From: Azospirillum sp. TSH100
GTDB taxonomy: Bacteria; Pseudomonadota; Alphaproteobacteria; Azospirillales; Azospirillaceae
Assembly: GCF_004923295.1 (NCBI RefSeq)
Contig: NZ_CP039639.1
Coordinates: forward strand, 296,501 to 360,500
Direction of reading: 5' to 3'
Length of the DNA stretch: 64,000 nucleotides
Below are positions 34,904 through 43,118 of this stretch, piece by piece (the stretch's first letter is position 1; each line of letters begins with the position of its first letter). The position numbers and the translations under genes are program-made. Under the pieces are notes generated by a model. The model was given only the letters and a program-made list of their open reading frames with translations. It had not been told where the DNA came from and made no database searches.

Positions 34904-35980
34904 GTGAAAACCATGACCTCGGCGTTCGTTCGCTGCGCCGCCTTCGGTGCCCTGGCCGTTCTGTCCGTGTCGGTCGCCCCGCTGTCGGTCGCCTCGGCCG
35001 CCGACATCTCCGGCGCCGGCGCCACCTTCCCGTACCCGATCTATGCCAAGTGGGCTGACGCCTACAAGAAGGAGACCGGCACGGGCCTGAACTACCAGTC
35101 GATCGGTTCGGGCGGCGGCATCAAGCAGATCAAGGCCAAGACGGTCACCTTCGGCGCCTCGGACATGCCGCTGAAGCCGGAAGAGCTGGAGCAGGCCGGT
35201 CTGATCCAGTTCCCGATGATCATGGGCGGCGTGGTTCCGGTCGTGAACCTGAAGGGCATCAAGGCCGGCGAGGTCAAGCTGTCGGGTACCGTTCTCGCCA
35301 ACATCTACATGGGCGAGATCACCAAGTGGAACGACCCGCAGATCAAGGCGCTGAACCCCGACGTCAACCTGCCGAACACCGCCATCGCCCCGGTCTACCG
35401 CTCTGACGGGTCGGGCACCAACTTCCTGTTCACCGACTACCTGTCGAAGACCAGCCCGAAGTTCAAGACCCAGATCGGCGCCAACACCTCCGTCCAGTGG
35501 CCGGCCGGCATCGGCGCCAAGGGCAACGAGGGCGTGGCCAACATGGTCAAGCAGACGGACGGCTCGATCGGCTACGTCGAATACGCCTACGCCAAGCAGA
35601 ACAACATCACCCACCTCGACCTGCAGAACAAGGACGGCAAGACCGTCTCGCCGAAGATCGAGGCCTTCCAGGCCGCCGCCGCCAACGCCGACTGGGCCAA
35701 CAGCAAGGGCTACTACGTCCTGCTGACCGACGAGCCGGGTGCGGAGAGCTGGCCGATCACCGGCGCCAGCTTCATCCTGATGTACAAGGCTCCGCAGGAC
35801 GCCGCGTCTTCGGCCGAAGCGCTGAAGTTCTTCGACTGGGCCTATAAGAACGGTTCCAAGATGGCGACCGAGCTGGACTATGTCCCGATGCCGGACGCCG
35901 TGGTGTCGCTGGTCCAGAAGACCTGGGCCCAGACCATCCAGGCCGACGGCAAGCCGGTCTGGACCGCGTCGGCCAAGTAA
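34904..35980 (+). CDS. pstS: Phosphate ABC transporter substrate-binding protein PstS
   Basis: GGGAG (34892-34896) placed seven bases before GTG 34904 favours that start over the ATG nine bases later. The 358-residue product has a Sec signal (VRCAAFGALAVLSVSVAPL, cleavage near SASAA). The mature protein opens ADISGAGATFPYPIYAKW, the PstS hallmark, with further phosphate-contact loops SIGSGGGIKQIKAKTVTFGASD and RSDGSGTNFLFTDYL. It binds phosphate in the periplasm for PstCAB. A 12-bp perfect stem-loop separates it from pstC. Confidence 0.97.
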   Translation: MKTMTSAFVRCAAFGALAVLSVSVAPLSVASAADISGAGATFPYPIYAKWADAYKKETGTGLNYQSIGSGGGIKQIKAKTVTFGASDMPLKPEELEQAGLIQFPMIMGGVVPVVNLKGIKAGEVKLSGTVLANIYMGEITKWNDPQIKALNPDVNLPNTAIAPVYRSDGSGTNFLFTDYLSKTSPKFKTQIGANTSVQWPAGIGAKGNEGVANMVKQTDGSIGYVEYAYAKQNNITHLDLQNKDGKTVSPKIEAFQAAAANADWANSKGYYVLLTDEPGAESWPITGASFILMYKAPQDAASSAEALKFFDWAYKNGSKMATELDYVPMPDAVVSLVQKTWAQTIQADGKPVWTASAK

Positions 35981-36038
35981 CGACGGCCACCCCGACCTCG
36001 GGCGGGCCGCCTGTCGGACCGCCTGGGGGCATGATCGC

Positions 36039-36070
36039 CGGAGGGGACGGAAATTGCGCCGTCCCCTCCG
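36039..36070 (+). promoter_or_regulatory. Intercistronic 12-bp stem-loop between pstS and pstC
   Basis: CGGAGGGGACGG (36039-36050) and CCGTCCCCTCCG (36059-36070) are exact inverted repeats with an eight-base loop and no T-run. A stem of this kind can stabilise upstream pstS mRNA or cause partial attenuation so that the binding protein exceeds the membrane components. Confidence 0.65.
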
Positions 36071-36089
36071 CACGCCTCACGGAGCGGCC

Positions 36090-37073
36090 ATGACCGAGAT
36101 CGCGCTGACCTTGACCGACGCACACGCTTCCACCGCCCGACGGGCCCGCCGCCAGCGCCTGCAGGACGCGGTTTTCCGCAATGCCACCCTTGCATTCGCG
36201 CTGCTGGTCCTGCTGATCCTGGGCGGCGTCACGGTTTCCCTGATCGACGGCGCGCTGCCGGCACTCCGCGCGTTCGGCTTCGGTTTCGTCGCCACCGAAG
36301 TCTGGAACCCGGTTTCCGAGCAGTTCGGCGCGCTCGCCCCCATTTACGGCACCCTGGTGACCTCGGTCATCGCCATGGCTGTCGGCATTCCCGTCAGCTT
36401 CGGCATCGCCCTGTTCATCACCGAGATGTGCCCAGCCTGGCTGAAGCGCCCGCTCGGAGTCGCCATCGAGCTGCTCGCCGGCATTCCCAGCATCATCTAC
36501 GGCATCTGGGGTCTGTTCGTCTTCGCCCCCTTCATGCAGTCGACCGTCCAGCCCTTCCTGATCGCCACGCTGGGCCAGATTCCCGGCCTCGGGAACCTGT
36601 TCATGGGACCGCCCTACGGCATCGGCATCCTGACCGCCGGCCTGATCCTGGGCATCATGGTGCTGCCCTTCATCACCTCCATCACCCGCGACGTCTTCGA
36701 GACGGTGCCGCCGATGGTGCGTGAGTCGGCCTATGGGCTGGGCGCCACCACCTGGGAGGTGGTGTGGAACGTCGTGCTGCCCTACACCCGCACCGGCGTC
36801 GTCGGCGGCGTCATGCTGGGGCTGGGCCGCGCGCTGGGCGAGACGATGGCGGTGACCTTCGTCATCGGCAACGCGCACCGCATCAGTTCCTCGATCATGG
36901 CGCCGGGCACGACGATCTCGGCCTCCATCGCCAACGAATTCACCGAGGCGGTCGGCGACGTCTACACTTCGTCGCTGGTGGCGCTGGGCCTGATCCTGTT
37001 CCTGATCACCTTCACCGTGCTGTCGATCGCGAAGCTGATGCTGCTGCGCCTCCAGCGCAAGGCCGGAGTCTGA
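36090..37073 (+). CDS. pstC: Phosphate ABC transporter permease PstC
   Basis: From the ATG at 36090 (preceded by GGAGCGG) the product is 327 residues with six membrane helices. PstC features include FGALAPIYGTLVTSVIAM, GIPVSFGIALFITEM, LLAGIPSIIYGIWGLFVFAPF and the coupling loop ESAYGLGATTWEVVWNVVLP. GLGRALGETMAVTFVIGN is also characteristic. With PstA it forms the phosphate channel. pstA begins after a six-base gap. Confidence 0.96.
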   Translation: MTEIALTLTDAHASTARRARRQRLQDAVFRNATLAFALLVLLILGGVTVSLIDGALPALRAFGFGFVATEVWNPVSEQFGALAPIYGTLVTSVIAMAVGIPVSFGIALFITEMCPAWLKRPLGVAIELLAGIPSIIYGIWGLFVFAPFMQSTVQPFLIATLGQIPGLGNLFMGPPYGIGILTAGLILGIMVLPFITSITRDVFETVPPMVRESAYGLGATTWEVVWNVVLPYTRTGVVGGVMLGLGRALGETMAVTFVIGNAHRISSSIMAPGTTISASIANEFTEAVGDVYTSSLVALGLILFLITFTVLSIAKLMLLRLQRKAGV

Positions 37074-37078
37074 GGCCC

Positions 37079-37960
37079 ATGACAATGTCCAATTCCGCAA
37101 CGCTGGCGACCCCCATCGGAGGGCTGTATCACCGCCGGCGCATTGCCAATAAAGTGGCGCTGTCCCTGGCGCTGGGCGCTGCCGGCTTCGGCCTGTTCTG
37201 GCTGGTCGCCATCCTGTGGACGCTGCTCTACAACGGGCTGTCGGCAATCAACCTCAGCCTGTTCACCGAGAATACCCCGCCGCCGGGCGGGGAGGGCGGC
37301 CTGCTGAATGCCATCTTCGGCAGCATCGTCATGACCGCGGTCGCCACCGCGGTCGGCACGCCGGTCGGTGTCATGGCCGGTACCTACCTGGCCGAATTCG
37401 GCCGGAATACGAAGCTGGCCGAGGTGGTGCGCTTCATCAACGACGTGCTGCTGAGCGCGCCGTCGATCATGGTCGGCCTGTTCGTCTATGAGGTGCTGGT
37501 CGTCCGCATGGGCCATTTCTCGGCCTGGGCCGGCGCCATGGCGCTCGCGGTGCTGGTCATCCCGGTCGTCGTCCGTACGACCGAGGACATGCTGAAGCTG
37601 GTGCCCAACAGCCTGCGCGAGGCCGCCGCCGCGCTCGGTGCTCCGCAATGGAAGGTGATCACGATGGTCGCCTACCGTGCCGCCCGCAACGGCATGATCA
37701 CCGGCATGCTGCTGGCCGTCGCCCGCATCAGCGGCGAGACCGCGCCGCTGCTGTTCACCGCCCTGAACAACCAGTTCTGGAGCGCGGACATGAACGCGCC
37801 GATGGCCAACCTGCCGGTGGTCATCTTCCAGTACGCGATGTCGCCCTACGAGGACTGGCGCCAGCTGGCCTGGGGCGGCGCGCTGCTGATCACGGTCGCC
37901 ATCCTGCTCCTCAACATCGGCGCCCGGCTGCTGGCCGGTCTCGGCACGACGAGAAAGTAA
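37079..37960 (+). CDS. pstA: Phosphate ABC transporter permease PstA
   Basis: A 293-residue permease from the ATG at 37079, five bases after the pstC stop. It has six membrane helices, with LLNAIFGSIVMTAVATAVGTP, TYLAEFGRN, LSAPSIMVGLFVYEVLV, LKLVPNSLREAAAALGAPQWK (coupling loop) and ARISGETAPLLFTALNNQFW as family hallmarks. It pairs with PstC in the high-affinity phosphate importer. Confidence 0.96.
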   Translation: MTMSNSATLATPIGGLYHRRRIANKVALSLALGAAGFGLFWLVAILWTLLYNGLSAINLSLFTENTPPPGGEGGLLNAIFGSIVMTAVATAVGTPVGVMAGTYLAEFGRNTKLAEVVRFINDVLLSAPSIMVGLFVYEVLVVRMGHFSAWAGAMALAVLVIPVVVRTTEDMLKLVPNSLREAAAALGAPQWKVITMVAYRAARNGMITGMLLAVARISGETAPLLFTALNNQFWSADMNAPMANLPVVIFQYAMSPYEDWRQLAWGGALLITVAILLLNIGARLLAGLGTTRK

Positions 37961-37962
37961 CC

Positions 37963-38826
37963 ATGACGATGACCCACATGGACGCCAACAGCCCCGCCCA
38001 CGGCAGCCACCAGATGCCCCCCGGCATGATGGCCGGGACCGCCGCGGACCGCCCCATCGCCGGCGCCGGGCTGCCCGAGAAGATCAGCGTCCGGAACCTG
38101 GAATTCTTCTATGACGGCTACCGGGCGCTGAAGAACATCTCGCTGCCGCTGTACGACCGTCAGGTCACCGCCTTCATCGGTCCGTCGGGTTGCGGCAAGT
38201 CGACCCTGCTGCGCATCCTGAACCGGATGTATGACCTCTATCCCAAGCAGGTCGCCACCGGAGAGGTGCTGCTGGACGGTGTCAACATCCTGTCGCCCAA
38301 GCAGGATCTGAACCTGCTGCGCGCCCGCGTCGGCATGGTGTTCCAGAAGCCGACGCCGTTTCCCATGTCGATCTACGACAACATCGCCTTCGGCGTGCGG
38401 CTTTACGAGAAGCTGTCCAAGGCCGACATGGAGGAGCGGATCGAGTTCTCGTTGCGCCGTGCCGCCCTGTGGGACGAGGTGAAGGACAAGCTGCGCCAGA
38501 ACGGCATGAGCCTGTCCGGTGGCCAGCAGCAGCGCCTGTGCATCGCCCGCGCCATCGCGGTCAAGCCGTCGGTCCTGCTGCTGGACGAGCCGACCTCGGC
38601 GCTCGATCCGATCTCCACCGCCAAGTGCGAGGAACTGATCGACGAGCTGCGTTCCGACTACTGCATCGCCATCGTCACCCACAACATGCAGCAGGCGGCC
38701 CGCATCTCCAACTTCACCGCATTCATGTATCTGGGCGAGCTGATCGAGTTCGGGAACACGGAAGAGATCTTCACCAACCCCACCAAGGAAAAGACGTCCG
38801 AATACATCACCGGCCGTTTCGGCTGA
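37963..38826 (+). CDS. pstB: Phosphate ABC transporter ATP-binding protein PstB
   Basis: A 287-residue ATPase that starts two bases after the pstA stop. After a 40-residue His/Met/Ala leader come NLEFFYDGYRALKNISL, Walker A GPSGCGKST, RVGMVFQKPTPFPMSIYDNI, signature LSGGQQQRLCIARA and Walker B LLLDEPTSALDP with THNMQQ as switch. These identify PstB rather than other importers. No phoU follows; a terminator and an opposite-strand gene come next. Confidence 0.97.
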   Translation: MTMTHMDANSPAHGSHQMPPGMMAGTAADRPIAGAGLPEKISVRNLEFFYDGYRALKNISLPLYDRQVTAFIGPSGCGKSTLLRILNRMYDLYPKQVATGEVLLDGVNILSPKQDLNLLRARVGMVFQKPTPFPMSIYDNIAFGVRLYEKLSKADMEERIEFSLRRAALWDEVKDKLRQNGMSLSGGQQQRLCIARAIAVKPSVLLLDEPTSALDPISTAKCEELIDELRSDYCIAIVTHNMQQAARISNFTAFMYLGELIEFGNTEEIFTNPTKEKTSEYITGRFG

Positions 38827-38854
38827 CGCCATCGGCGGAATGCCCCGTACGGCG

Positions 38855-38894
38855 AAAGGCTCTCGCTGCCATCCGGTGGCGGGAGCCTTTCCCT
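38855..38894 (+). terminator. Terminator of the pst operon
   Basis: AAAGGCTC (38855-38862) and GAGCCTTT (38883-38890) form the base of a longer stem that continues through CGC/GCG and TGCC/GGTG pairs around ATCC. The 3' side is followed by CCCTTT. It sits 28 bases after the pstB stop. Confidence 0.75.
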
Positions 38895-39078
38895 TTCAAC
38901 TGCCGCACGTCACCCATGACCTGAATTACTCCATCGGATAGTCGCGAGAGTCCGAGGCCCAATTTATTTCCATAATTGAAATTATACGCTCAAAGTTCTG
39001 CTTCTGGGTAGGGTCATGCATTCCCACCACCAGAGCTGGGCGATGGCCTGTGCGCGCTGGTGGCTTCAGATCCGACTC

Positions 39079-40455
39079 TCAAAGAGGCCGCGTGCTCCGC
39101 CCAATGCCCGACAGAAGAGAGAGCGCCCGCGTCAGATCATCGAATGACGCCCCTCCGAGACAGAGACGGACACCACTGTCACTCTCCTCCGGGGCGACCA
39201 TGACGGCCGACGGAGGTGTCACGGCGATGCCCAGACTCGCGGCGCTGGAGGCGAACATATCGGCTTCTTCGCGCGGCATGGGTAGCCAGGCTTGGTAGGC
39301 GTCCGGGTGGCTCACCAGCGTCCGGTCAGCCAAAAGAGCCTTCGCCAACTCGCTTCGGCGCGCCGCCTCGCGCTTCAACTCCAGACGAACGGAGCGGATC
39401 GTTCCATTCGCAAGCCAATCCTCGATGACGCAGCATGACAGGGGCGACGGCGAAAAAGGCAAGGCTTGCAACGCCGTTGTAGCCAAACATTCCATCGCCG
39501 GAGTGACGAGCAGGACGCCCACACGCAAGCCGGGACTGATCGTCTTGGACAGGCTGCTGACATGGAGGCAGCGTTCCGGGGCCAGCATCGCGATCGGCGT
39601 GCCTTCCGTTCCCGATCCGTAGACGCCATCCTCGATGATCGGCACGTCATGCAGCCGACAAATGTCGGCAATGGCCTCCCGCCGTGCCAGAGTCATGGTG
39701 GCGGTCGTTGGATTGTGCAGCGTCGGCGTCACATAGACTGCTCTGCGGCGGGAGGTGCCCTCCGAATCCAGCGCTTCGGCGAGTGATGACGGCACCATGC
39801 CTTCGTCGTCGATTGCCACGCCGCGCATTCTCAAGCCCGTATGACGGCAAAGAGTGATCGCTCCGGGATATGTGAGGCGTTCGGTCAAGATGACGCCGTC
39901 ACGGCCGCAGACGAGATCGAAGGCCAAAGCGAGGGCCTGTTGCGCTCCTCCGGTCAGGACGAGCCGTGCCGGGTCCGCGACGAGGCCGAGCGTTTCGAGC
40001 CAGCGGGCGAGCAACCGCCTATGTTCCAGATGACCGGCCGGCGACGCGTAGAGGGTGAAGTAATCGGCATCGACCTTTCGGCTTATCGCCATCAACGAGC
40101 GCGCCAGAGCGCGGTGTGAAAGGATGGGAGGCGGTGCATTGATCGAGAGGTCGATCAGCGTTCCTTGCCGGGCCTGATACGCGGCAACGAAAGTTCCACG
40201 CCCCTTCACCCCACGCACCAGTCCCCGCCTTTCAAGGATCGCATAGGCTTTCGTGACCGTGCCGATGCCGATCTCCAAAGCCCAGGCGAGTTCCCGGTGA
40301 GCCGGCAGGCGATCTCCGGTTTCCAAGGTTCCGGCTGCGATGTCATCGGCCAAGGCCTGGACCAGCCGCTCGGCGACCGTTGCTTCGGTATCTGCGAGGC
40401 GTGGCTTCCACGGGGATTTCAGGAGCACGGTCGACCCAAAAGTGTTTTGTGACAC
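39079..40455 (-). CDS. MocR-type regulator (GntR HTH + PLP aminotransferase-like domain) of a lysE/tautomerase cassette
   Basis: A 458-residue protein starting at GTG 40455. The GntR domain has RLVQALADDIAAGTLETGDR, LPAHRELAWALEIGIGTVTK and GLVRGVKGRGTFV; the aminotransferase-like domain has LTGGAQQALALAFDL, YVTPTLHNPTTATM, IIEDGVYG and the PLP-lysine region HVSSLSKTISPGLRVG. It is divergent from a LysE exporter gene and probably controls it. Codon use is visibly less GC-biased than in the pst genes next door. No good ribosome binding site precedes the start, so the mRNA may be leaderless. Confidence 0.9.
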   Translation of the reverse strand: MSQNTFGSTVLLKSPWKPRLADTEATVAERLVQALADDIAAGTLETGDRLPAHRELAWALEIGIGTVTKAYAILERRGLVRGVKGRGTFVAAYQARQGTLIDLSINAPPPILSHRALARSLMAISRKVDADYFTLYASPAGHLEHRRLLARWLETLGLVADPARLVLTGGAQQALALAFDLVCGRDGVILTERLTYPGAITLCRHTGLRMRGVAIDDEGMVPSSLAEALDSEGTSRRRAVYVTPTLHNPTTATMTLARREAIADICRLHDVPIIEDGVYGSGTEGTPIAMLAPERCLHVSSLSKTISPGLRVGVLLVTPAMECLATTALQALPFSPSPLSCCVIEDWLANGTIRSVRLELKREAARRSELAKALLADRTLVSHPDAYQAWLPMPREEADMFASSAASLGIAVTPPSAVMVAPEESDSGVRLCLGGASFDDLTRALSLLSGIGRSTRPL

Positions 40456-40456
40456 T
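40441..40456. promoter_or_regulatory. Short palindrome at the MocR/lysE divergent promoter
   Basis: AGTGT (40441-40445) and ACACT (40452-40456) form a small inverted repeat overlapping the regulator start codon. It is a possible operator for the divergent pair; short enough to be chance. Confidence 0.25.
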
Positions 40457-40553
40457 ATTGGATTTCATCATAAGCATCTCATCGCGTAATGTCGATCACG
40501 GAACGCATGGAGAAAATGATCATGGGGCGTTTTCATCAAAGAAGGCTGTGAAG

Positions 40554-41159
40554 ATGATCATGCCCGAAATGCTTGCCGGTTTTATGCTCTATGCACTCGT
40601 GACCTCGATCACGCCGGGTCCGAACAATATGATGGTGCTGGCATCGGGTGTTAACTTCGGTTTGACGCGCTCCGTGCCGCATATCGTTGGGATCAGCATC
40701 GGCTTCTCGATCATGGTCGTCCTCGTGGGCGCGGGTCTCAGCGCGGTGTTCGATACCTATCCGGTCATCCACGACATTTTGCGGTGTGTCGGCGCCGTCT
40801 ATCTCGTCCATCTCGCATGGCGCATCGCAACGTCGTCTCCCCTCGGCCGGGCCGACGACCGGACAGCGCAGCGGCCGATGGGTTTCCTTGCGGCGGCCGC
40901 CTTCCAATGGGTGAATCCCAAGGCCTGGATCATGGCTCTCGGGGCCATCACGACCTATCTGCCCCAACAGACCTCCATCATGGGGGTTGCTGTCCTCGCC
41001 TTGATTTTCGCCGTTGTGAACGCTCCCTGTGTCGGCATATGGGCGATCTTCGGTGTCGGCTTGCGGCGCCTGCTGACCAAGCCATCCTATGTCGGCGCTT
41101 TCAACATCACGATGGCGGCGCTGCTCGTGTTGTCGCTTTATCCCATCGTCATTAGCTGA
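40554..41159 (+). CDS. LysE/RhtB-family amino acid exporter
   Basis: The ATG at 40554 is eight bases after GAAGG; the second ATG at 40560 is too far from it. The 201-residue protein has six hydrophobic segments and the LysE family opening SITPGPNNMMVLASGVNFG, plus GFLAAAAFQWVNPKAWIMALGA in the central part. It should export an amino acid or analogue across the inner membrane. It is followed after 16 bases by a tautomerase-like gene and is divergent from a MocR regulator, which commonly controls such exporters. Confidence 0.92.
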   Translation: MIMPEMLAGFMLYALVTSITPGPNNMMVLASGVNFGLTRSVPHIVGISIGFSIMVVLVGAGLSAVFDTYPVIHDILRCVGAVYLVHLAWRIATSSPLGRADDRTAQRPMGFLAAAAFQWVNPKAWIMALGAITTYLPQQTSIMGVAVLALIFAVVNAPCVGIWAIFGVGLRRLLTKPSYVGAFNITMAALLVLSLYPIVIS

Positions 41160-41175
41160 GCAGAGGAAATCCTCA

Positions 41176-41376
41176 ATGCCACTGATCGTTTTTGAAGCGG
41201 GCCAAATGAAACCCGAGGTTAAAGCCGAATTGATACGTCGCCTGACCGAGGTTTCTGTGCAGGTGACCGGTATCCCGAAAGAGCTGTTCTTCGTCGCTGT
41301 TCACGAACTGCCGGATACCGATATCGCCGTTGGCGGTGATACCGTTGCCGAGATCAAGGCGCGCCTCGCGGTATGA
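41176..41376 (+). CDS. 4-oxalocrotonate tautomerase-like small enzyme (66 aa)
   Basis: A 66-residue protein preceded by AGAGGAAA. After Met removal the N-terminal Pro (PLIVFEAGQMKPEVKAELIR) would be the catalytic base of the tautomerase superfamily. The length and beta-alpha-beta layout, including VTGIPKELFFVAVHELP, match small 4-OT family subunits that assemble into hexamers. It is probably co-transcribed with lysE. The substrate is unknown; keto-enol isomerisation of a 2-oxo acid is possible. Confidence 0.87.
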   Translation: MPLIVFEAGQMKPEVKAELIRRLTEVSVQVTGIPKELFFVAVHELPDTDIAVGGDTVAEIKARLAV

Positions 41377-41684
41377 ATGTGGGAACCTGGAATCCGTAGG
41401 GACTCCACTGAAACGTGACCCAAACATCCGCCGATGGCCCAAACTTTTTCGCAGGTGCCGGGACCGTGATCCCGGCAAATTCCCGCTGAACCGCATCCTG
41501 AGTTTGCCGACCCTACGGCGCGCTAAAGCATCCGATATTGGAAATATTCCGCTTCCAAACCACCTTCGCTTCCTCTATGATCGCGCCTCTGTTCGCGATG
41601 CAGCCCGGCCCGCCCTTTTCGGCCGGGGCACGCCTGCGTGCCTCATTTGGACGCTTTAGACCTGTTTGTTCCTGAAGGTTTTCC
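41377..41684. other. Non-coding stretch between the tautomerase and MFS genes
   Basis: These 308 bases contain no convincing gene, hairpin or known motif. GC content drops around 41515-41580. The region marks the right edge of the compositionally different lysE cassette and presumably holds the MFS gene promoter. Confidence 0.4.
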
Positions 41685-42932
41685 ATGTCTCCCGTTCTTC
41701 GTCCACGCAAGGCCGCCATGGCCTTCATTCTCGTCACCGCCGCACTCGACATCGTGGCGATGGGCATCGTCATTCCGGTGCTTCCCGCGCTGATCGAGCA
41801 GTTCGTCGGGGCCGACGCGCAGGCCGGCACCATCAACGGCGCGCTGGTGGCGCTGTGGGCGCTGATGCAGTTCTTCTCCTCTCCGGTGATCGGGTCGCTG
41901 TCGGACCGCTTTGGCCGGCGTCCGGTCATCCTGCTGTCGGCGTTGGGGCTGGCGGCGGACTATGTGCTGATGGCGATGGCGCCTGACCTGTGGTGGCTGG
42001 TGGTTGGCCGTGCCGTTGCCGGCATCACGTCTTCCAGCTTCACCACCGTTTTCGCCTATATGGCCGATGTGACGCCGCCGGAGCAGCGGGCGCGCGCCTA
42101 CGGTCTGATCGGCGCCGCCTTCAGCGCCGGCTTCATCGCCGGTCCGCTGCTGGGCGGGATCCTGGGCGAAATCTCGCCGCGGGCACCCTTCTGGGGGGCG
42201 GGCCTGCTCAGCGGGCTGGCTTTCCTCTATGGTCTGGTGGTGCTGCCGGAATCGCTGCCGCATGACCGCCGGATGGCCTTCTCCTGGCGCCGGGCCAACC
42301 CGTTCGGCGCGTTCCTGTTGCTGCGCTCGCACCCGGAACTGTCGGGTCTGGCGCTGGTCAATTTCATGCTGCATGTCTCCCATCAGGTCTTCCCCGCCGT
42401 CTTCGTACTCTATGCCGCGCACCGCTATGGCTGGAGCGCCTGGGATGTCGGGCTTCTGCTGGCGATGGTCGGCGCGCTCGACATGCTCATGCAGGGGGTG
42501 GTGGTGTCGCGCATGGTCAAATGGCTGGGCGACCGCGGCACGATGGTCGTCGGCCTGTTCGGCGGTGCCGTCGGGCTGGCCTGCATGGGGCTGGCGCCGG
42601 ATGGCGGCTGGTTCGCCTTCGCCATCGTGCCCAACGCCCTGTGGGGGCTGGCGATGCCGACCATCCAGTCGCTGATGACCCAGCGGGTCAGCCCATCCGA
42701 ACAGGGCCAGTTGCAGGGTGCAAACATGAGCGTGGCGAGCGTCGCCGGCATTCTGGCGCCGGTCTTCTTCGGTACGGTCTATTCGGCATCAGTGAGCAGC
42801 GATCCGCTGTTCCCGCACCCCGGCGCCGCCTTCCTGATCGCGGCGCTGGTGATGCTGGTGGGGGCGCTGATCGGCTGGGCGGTGGCGCGCCGCAACGGAC
42901 GAACGGAGGAGGCCGGCAGCATGGCAGCCTGA
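41685..42932 (+). CDS. Tetracycline-resistance-type (TCR/Tet) MFS transporter
   Basis: A 415-residue 12-helix protein. Helix 1 shows DIVAMGIVIPVLPALIEQF and the loop 2-3 motif A GSLSDRFGRRPVIL; GRAVAGITSSSFTTVFAYMADVTPPEQRARAYGLIGAAF covers motif C-like sequence and PPEQRA is typical of TetA-like proteins. Function as a drug/proton antiporter is inferred; no TetR regulator is adjacent, so true tetracycline resistance is doubtful. Confidence 0.9.
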   Translation: MSPVLRPRKAAMAFILVTAALDIVAMGIVIPVLPALIEQFVGADAQAGTINGALVALWALMQFFSSPVIGSLSDRFGRRPVILLSALGLAADYVLMAMAPDLWWLVVGRAVAGITSSSFTTVFAYMADVTPPEQRARAYGLIGAAFSAGFIAGPLLGGILGEISPRAPFWGAGLLSGLAFLYGLVVLPESLPHDRRMAFSWRRANPFGAFLLLRSHPELSGLALVNFMLHVSHQVFPAVFVLYAAHRYGWSAWDVGLLLAMVGALDMLMQGVVVSRMVKWLGDRGTMVVGLFGGAVGLACMGLAPDGGWFAFAIVPNALWGLAMPTIQSLMTQRVSPSEQGQLQGANMSVASVAGILAPVFFGTVYSASVSSDPLFPHPGAAFLIAALVMLVGALIGWAVARRNGRTEEAGSMAA

Positions 42933-43118
42933 CGCTGTCACCCTGCCCTCCCCTTGCACCGGCTGTGGGGCGTCCCACATAGCGGGCGAGCTACCGTGCC
43001 CCATGTCCAACAATGTCCCATTGCTCCGCTGCGTTATCAGCGGTGGGAATTTGCCGGCCGACAGGGTAAGAGTGTCGGCTTATCCATCCGCATTTTCGAT
43101 CGAGACCCGGAGAACGCG

